This document shows, piece by piece, positions 59,667-64,000 of a DNA stretch of 64,000 bases; the stretch's first letter is position 1; each line of letters begins with the position of its first letter. Both the position numbers and the translations under genes were made by a program. This stretch comes from Manduca sexta (lineage: Eukaryota > Arthropoda > Insecta > Lepidoptera > Sphingidae). Under the pieces are notes generated by a model. The model was not told where the DNA came from. It saw only the letters and a program-made list of their open reading frames with translations, and ran no database searches. Location of the stretch: the NCBI RefSeq assembly GCF_014839805.1, contig NC_051117.1, positions 1,612,001 to 1,676,000 of the forward strand, in the 5' to 3' direction.

Positions 59667-59782
59667 AAGAGCGTGCCCAATATCTTCTCAACTCTTGCTC
59701 AAGTACTTCGTTCAGGATGTCATCAAGAGCATGCTCGATATCGTCTCAACTGTTTCTCAAGAGCTTCGTTCGAGATGTCAGT
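59667..59782 (+). repeat. 58-bp tandem duplication (two units)
   Basis: Unit 1 begins AAGAGCGTGCCCAATATCTT at 59667 and unit 2 begins AAGAGCATGCTCGATATCGT at 59725. Both carry CTCAAC, then TTCTCAAG/TGCTCAAG, then CTTCGTTC and GATGTCA in the same places. 58 is not a multiple of three, so it is not a protein repeat. Confidence 0.7.
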
Positions 59783-60069
59783 TACTGTAAATCTGAAGTA
59801 CTACCAAATTTGAAAGTAACTAAAGTAACGGATGCTCGTTAATTCGGATAAGGATCTCGAAAGAGCACCGTATGGTGACCTCATGATAAATCTGTCAAGC
59901 ATTCTGTAAGTGGGACGATATCGTCAAGGTCTCACGTCTGAAGTCCAACTACCAAATAAGAGCATAAAAGGTTAAATAAAACTCTTAAATTCGTTTAAGG
60001 TTTTTAATACATTTTCTAACATTATCCAACAATGCATGGATAAGAAAATTATGTCTAATAATAAAAGGG

Positions 60070-60103
60070 CAACTCTTTGACTAAGGGCTCATTCAAAGAG
60101 TTG
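60070..60103. repeat. Short inverted repeat
   Basis: Perfect 11-bp arms CAACTCTTTGA (60070-60080) and its reverse complement (60093-60103) around a 12-bp loop. It lies 125 bp left of a larger palindrome. Confidence 0.55.
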
Positions 60104-60226
60104 TGTAATACCCGTGGGTTGCATTACGAAAGATTTGGATACTTGGGAGATTCGAAGTGGTAAAGGCGTGATTCGTTGCGCCTTATTTGTATACACATAC
60201 ACTCTCAATAATGGTAAAAGTAAACA

Positions 60227-60272
60227 AAGTACTTGTACTATTTGTACCAAGGTACAAATAGTACAAGTACTT
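60227..60272. repeat. Perfect palindrome, 22-bp arms, 2-nt spacer
   Basis: Left arm 60227-60248 (AAGTACTTGTACTATTTGTA then CC) and its exact reverse complement at 60251-60272, separated by AA. No mismatch. Non-coding; see findings. Confidence 0.85.
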
Positions 60273-61006
60273 AGTATAAATAATTTCGTCATCTTAAATT
60301 CTCAAAGCAGGGAGGGTGTCGCGCAAGCGCTCATAGCTTGAATACGACTTAAATTTTGTGTTTTTTTAAATACCGTTTTATGTAATGAAGTGATAGAGAA
60401 AGTAAAAACATTAAGTCGTTAAAGCGATAACTGATGATATAAAAAAATGTGCCCGTATTTTTATCTGTGTGTAGAGAGAAGTCGTTACTTAAAAAATGTA
60501 ACAGCTTCATTATATTTTAATTTATTTTATACTAGTTCTCGCTCGCAGCTTTACCTTCATCAAACGCATTTTACGAGAGTCTAAAATTAACTGTTTTTTC
60601 CGAGAAATAAGCTAGGCGATGTCACTTGGTTTTAATTACATATTTTTTATCAATAGAGATAGATAATCATCTTGGTGTCTTGGTGAGAGAAGCGCAAACC
60701 AGCAAACAGACATGGACATGAAAATATTATTCATTGTAGTCCAAAAACAATAATGAAACCATAACCGAAATTCCAATCACAAGTCACTGCTATTATTTCT
60801 GTCCGATTCTAAATAATTCCCAAACGTTAGTTTACCAAGGTCGTCGTAATGATGGCGATTGTCAAGAAATTTTCACACCGAGACACTAATATTATTCTTG
60901 GACAGTTTAATGTTTTATATTTGTCGTCAGATCATAAATGTTCGTATTGTGTTATTTTTAAGATATTTATTTTATTCGGCGACGGCATAAACTTTATTTA
61001 TTTGTA

Positions 61007-61009
<3 letters not shown>

Positions 61010-61047
<38 letters not shown>
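61010..61047. repeat. (TA)n microsatellite
   Basis: 38 bases of uninterrupted alternating A and T. It lies directly beside a family C repeat copy. Confidence 0.9.
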
Positions 61048-61049
<2 letters not shown>

Positions 61050-61055
61050 TACATT

Positions 61056-61221
61056 GGTGCTGGGTCTCTCGTATACAAGGAGCCGTTTGGGTATGTACTA
61101 ACAATCATCACATGTTTATTTCTACCGCCAAGCAACATTTTGTATGTACTGTTTTGTTCCGGTTTTAAGGACATTGTAGCGTAATTACTGGACATTATGC
61201 GACTTAGTATCATATGTCTCT
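61056..61221 (-). repeat. Lepidopteran dispersed repeat, family C
   Basis: Blocks in inverse order to the copy at 6551: GGTGCTGGGTCTCTCGTATA, GAGCCGTTTGGGTATGTAC, TTTCTACCGCCAAGCAACAT, TTTTGTTCCGGTTTTAAGGA, TAATTACTGGACATTATGCG. Read on the minus strand these align in order with 6551-6848. Confidence 0.6.
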
Positions 61222-61713
61222 TTGAAAAGCGCACTGGAGTACCAAGCAAAACTTTGTGCTCCATAATTCTGTGTGGTGTTGTTCGTACTGTTTATGGCGG
61301 TCGTATCGCCTACATACTATAATGAAAGAAAAATGGGTCATGATAGATTCCTGATATATGAAGGTCCTTTATTCTGCATTACCGTCTACCTAATATTTTG
61401 TACAATAGCAGCATTGGTCAAGTATTTGACTTTGATAGAATGAAAGCAGTTAGTGTTATTAAATATTATGTTTTTGTATATCAGGGCTTTATATTTAGAC
61501 TGGTATTTAGATAAAAAGTATTTTATTATAAGGCAATCATAACGCCTATAATGTTTTTTGGAGTGGTAGTGTCGATTTGCTATTAAATATTTGAAAGGAA
61601 GCGTGTTGTGGCTCATATATTAATTAATCGTCTCCGTAAAAGGAATATGTACGTTTTATAAATTTATGAATATTGATCTTTTAAAAACGCTTACTAAAAC
61701 ACACAAACATCTC
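61222..61713. other. Non-coding, no gene seen
   Basis: AT-rich; minus-strand ORF 61386-61616 has no domain. Confidence 0.4.
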
Positions 61714-61842
61714 GCTTTTATTTCGAAGGGTTAAGCAGAGGTGCAACCGGACCCCTTTTAGTCATATGTATTACGAGCCATGATGTGATAGGGTCACCCC
61801 TATCGCCATGTCATGGATAAATTCTAGGCTCCGGGATTTTGA
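61714..61842 (-). repeat. SINE family A, 3' part
   Basis: On the minus strand: CCGGAGCCTAGAATTTATCC, ATGGCGATAGGGGTGACCC, TATCACATCATGGCTCG, GGTTGCACCTCTGCTTAACC. Head missing. Confidence 0.55.
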
Positions 61843-62239
61843 ATGTTTACAATGTTAGTAATATTAAGGAGTAGTCTTTTATATACGCGTCTTTGGGCCC
61901 TGAAAAGACGCCTTTCTACAAACGTTAACGTTATGTATGATATCTTAACGATACACTTAACGATAGCATATTTCATTCCCATTCATTTTTTTTTTAAATA
62001 ATTGGTAACGATTGTAGTAAGTAATCTTTGCTACAGCCCAGTGGCGAAAGTGAACGTTTCCGAAAAGAAATCTGCCAACTTACAGATATTAATATGCATC
62101 AGTTTGTGGTCTAAATATCGTTCTAATGATGGTTAGATTTTACATAAATTCTACAAAAAAGGAAGCCGGCAGGAATCTGGTTATATGGAAATTTCGCTAC
62201 TTCTATAGTATCTGGTGTAATATCTCTAATTATTGGATA

Positions 62240-62377
62240 TTAAAATTAAACTATTTTTCAGATTTTATCTCGGTTTTTATATTTTAGTTTTCTCCCGACG
62301 TTTCGAAGACTATGGAGCCTTCATGGCCTTCAAGTTCCTCCCCGTGACCTGAAGGCTGTAATGTAGTTTAATTTTAA
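62240..62377. mobile_element. Hairpin element related to the one at 7368
   Basis: Perfect 14-bp inverted ends TTAAAATTAAACTA (62240-62253) and reverse complement (62364-62377). The inside shares CTATTTTTC, GATTTTATC and CGACGTTTCGAAGACT with 7368-7475. Direct repeats of 13 bp (ATTATTGGATATT) lie at 62229-62241 and 62410-62422. Confidence 0.6.
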
Positions 62378-62422
62378 TGTCGTAACATTTGCGGAAACAT
62401 AAGAAATCATTATTGGATATTG

Positions 62423-63090
62423 TAAGACTAAACATCGAATGTATCAAGATGACGCGCCTAATTAGTTTCCGCGAGATCCTGGCTGGTGTTGCCCCTGTGG
62501 CATAGCAGATCTTCCACCAATTAAAGACGAACAAGACCGTGAATATACAGATATAATATAGCGTTTGGTAATTCTTATCACGGGTTAGATACGGAGTCGT
62601 CAACATCTGCTCGCGCAATAAACTTGCCGAACGTGTTTTATTATCTTGATAAGCGAATTAATTGATCTGTATGGTTAATTTATTCTTGTAGACGCGGTCA
62701 AAATATTTATAAGTACATCGAATTTAGAGTTTGTTGGTTTTTAAGTAAGCGAATGGTGCGTACGGAACCCTGTCAGCGTACGTCATCTGTCTGTCACAAT
62801 GACTAAATATAAAGAGGACAGGCCTCAAAAATTAGCTATATGAATAAGTTATATATATGTTAGGCAAATCGACGCAGAATTGTCAATATATATGTCTATC
62901 TCTTTTACTCAAAGCTTACTTGGAACGCAACAAAAAAAGACAAAAATAATTGCTTTCTTCGCATATGGGACTATTTCGTTTACTTCAACACACTGGGACC
63001 GCCTTGCGGCAGAAACGCCATTTGTTGCAGGCGAGTCAGCAAGTACATGTAGTGTCAGACGATGTAAACAAATCTTCATAAATATTGAAT
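62423..63090. other. Upstream of the THAP gene, no gene seen
   Basis: Mixed sequence; ORFs at 62310-62618 (minus) and 62880-63104 (plus) have no domain. Regulatory sequence for the THAP gene may lie here. Confidence 0.4.
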
Positions 63091-63157
63091 TTAAAGTAAT
63101 ATAATCATATTCTCAATTGTTCAGTGTGTTTATTAGTGTATTTGTTAAGTTTCGAAA
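63091..63157 (+). promoter_or_regulatory. Possible core promoter and 5' UTR of the THAP gene
   Basis: TTCAGTG at 63120-63126 matches the arthropod initiator (TCAGT), with an AT-rich TATAATCATA about 25 bases upstream. A start at 63122 would give a 5' UTR of ~36 nt. The same TTCTCAATTGTTCAG could instead be a splice acceptor. Confidence 0.35.
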
Positions 63158-63228
63158 ATGACTCAGTGTTGTGTGAAAGGATGCAAATCGAATTCACGCA
63201 AGAAAGACCCCGAAATATCTTTTCATAG
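63158..63228 (+). CDS. THAP zinc-finger protein, first coding exon (partial gene)
   Basis: THAP domains are zinc-coordinating (C2CH) DNA-binding modules found in transcription factors and in P-element-like transposases. The exon starts MTQCCVKGCKSNSRKKDPEI and continues SFHR. It has the expected first two zinc cysteines (C-V-K-G-C spacing) at the extreme N-terminus and the SFHRFP-type motif beginning at its end. It stops with two bases of an Arg codon at a good donor, ATAG|GTTAGT. The second Cys and the His of the finger must be in later exons; none was identified in the last 770 bases, so they probably lie beyond the window. Both a cellular gene and a domesticated transposon are possible. 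Confidence 0.7.
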
Positions 63229-64000
63229 GTTAGTAACTGTTTTTACCGAAAATTAGCAAATATTTACTTTGTATATTTACTTTTTGGATTTGTTTTTATC
63301 AATTAAAATGATATGTGGATCTGGTTTGTTAAGCTTTGGACCCTTTTGGGCGTGATTTATACACATTAAAATCATTATGTTTGTTTACACACGAGCTTAG
63401 GGATGGGTGGATTTGTTTAGAAATTATTGATATCGATATTTTAACAGACGCCCGTTTATTAGTTACGGTTTTTGTCTTTGAAAGAATGTTAGAGCACACA
63501 TCAATATTGTATTATCCAGAACGACAAACTAAGTGAAATTAGAATATTTTTTTAAGATAACCAAAAAATTTAAAAACCAAGGCAAAATGAATTAAGAATA
63601 TTGAGCGACGTGATTGGAATCCTACACCAAATACATATTTCTTTACATTTTGAGAAGATATGCATAAACCACACGTTTAATTAACGCGAGTAAAGATAAC
63701 TGTTTTCCAACAATATTCCCGATAAGTAAAATAGTAATGATTATTATACTTCACCTAATAGTAATATTACTTTAATATATTGCTATGAATAAAATTAGAA
63801 TTGTTACATAAAAGAATAGATAAACATAAAAGAAACAACATAAAGATGAAATGTAAGATATATTTTTACACTTGGCGGTCTTATGTTTCGAGCAACCTTT
63901 GCATGCACGGAAATAGATACATAATCATATTGTTGTTATTGCAAATAATTATTATAATTCATTATCTTAACCACCATCTTTACGCTCATTGATTTTAGTT
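63229..64000 (+). other. First intron of the THAP gene (part)
   Basis: AT-rich, no acceptor followed by a frame matching the rest of a THAP finger was found. The ORF at 63336-63536 shows no THAP features. Confidence 0.45.

Overview
This is a stretch of an insect nuclear chromosome, almost certainly from a moth or butterfly (Lepidoptera). It is AT-rich, its genes are split by long introns, and there is no operon-like packing. It carries repeat families typical of lepidopteran genomes: tRNA-headed SINEs, Lep1-type Helitron ends with a GC hairpin followed by CTAG, RTE-type LINE tails and a maT-type mariner. The species cannot be told from the sequence alone.

Three genes can be supported. (1) On the minus strand, three exons at 11751-11536, 1417-1303 and 746-564 join in frame. 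They give the first ~171 residues of a protein whose tail exons lie beyond base 1; it is probably a muscle or cytoskeletal protein, but the family call is tentative. (2) On the minus strand, seven coding exons between 30648 and 21326 join perfectly into a complete 340-residue heterotrimeric G-protein beta subunit (Gbeta1/Gbeta13F type, seven WD40 blades). (3) At the right edge, on the plus strand, 63158-63228 is the first coding exon of a THAP zinc-finger protein that runs out of the window. A less certain divergent pair of non-coding first exons may lie at about 48.1 kb (minus) and 49.1 kb (plus). A 118-codon ORF at 54820-55176 with one hydrophobic segment is a weak gene candidate.

Layout: 1-11.8 kb, gene 1 with a 10-kb intron holding SINEs and a hairpin element; 11.8-20.4 kb, gene-poor sequence with a 412-bp terminal-inverted-repeat element at its end; 20.4-30.7 kb, the Gbeta gene, whose 5.9-kb intron 2 contains an almost intact maT mariner transposon on the opposite strand; 30.7-48 kb, non-coding sequence with scattered repeats (possibly a long first intron of Gbeta); 48-49.2 kb, possible divergent promoter; 49.2-63.1 kb, repeat-rich non-coding sequence; 63.1-64 kb, start of the THAP gene.

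I found no CRISPR array, no standalone tRNA or rRNA gene and no defence or biosynthetic cluster. The most notable items are the one-frameshift maT transposon, a four-copy repeat family that I cannot name, two SINE families sharing one tRNA-like head, a perfect 22-bp-arm palindrome, tandem GTAAGT donors in gene 1, and an excess of the TGACGTCA octamer.
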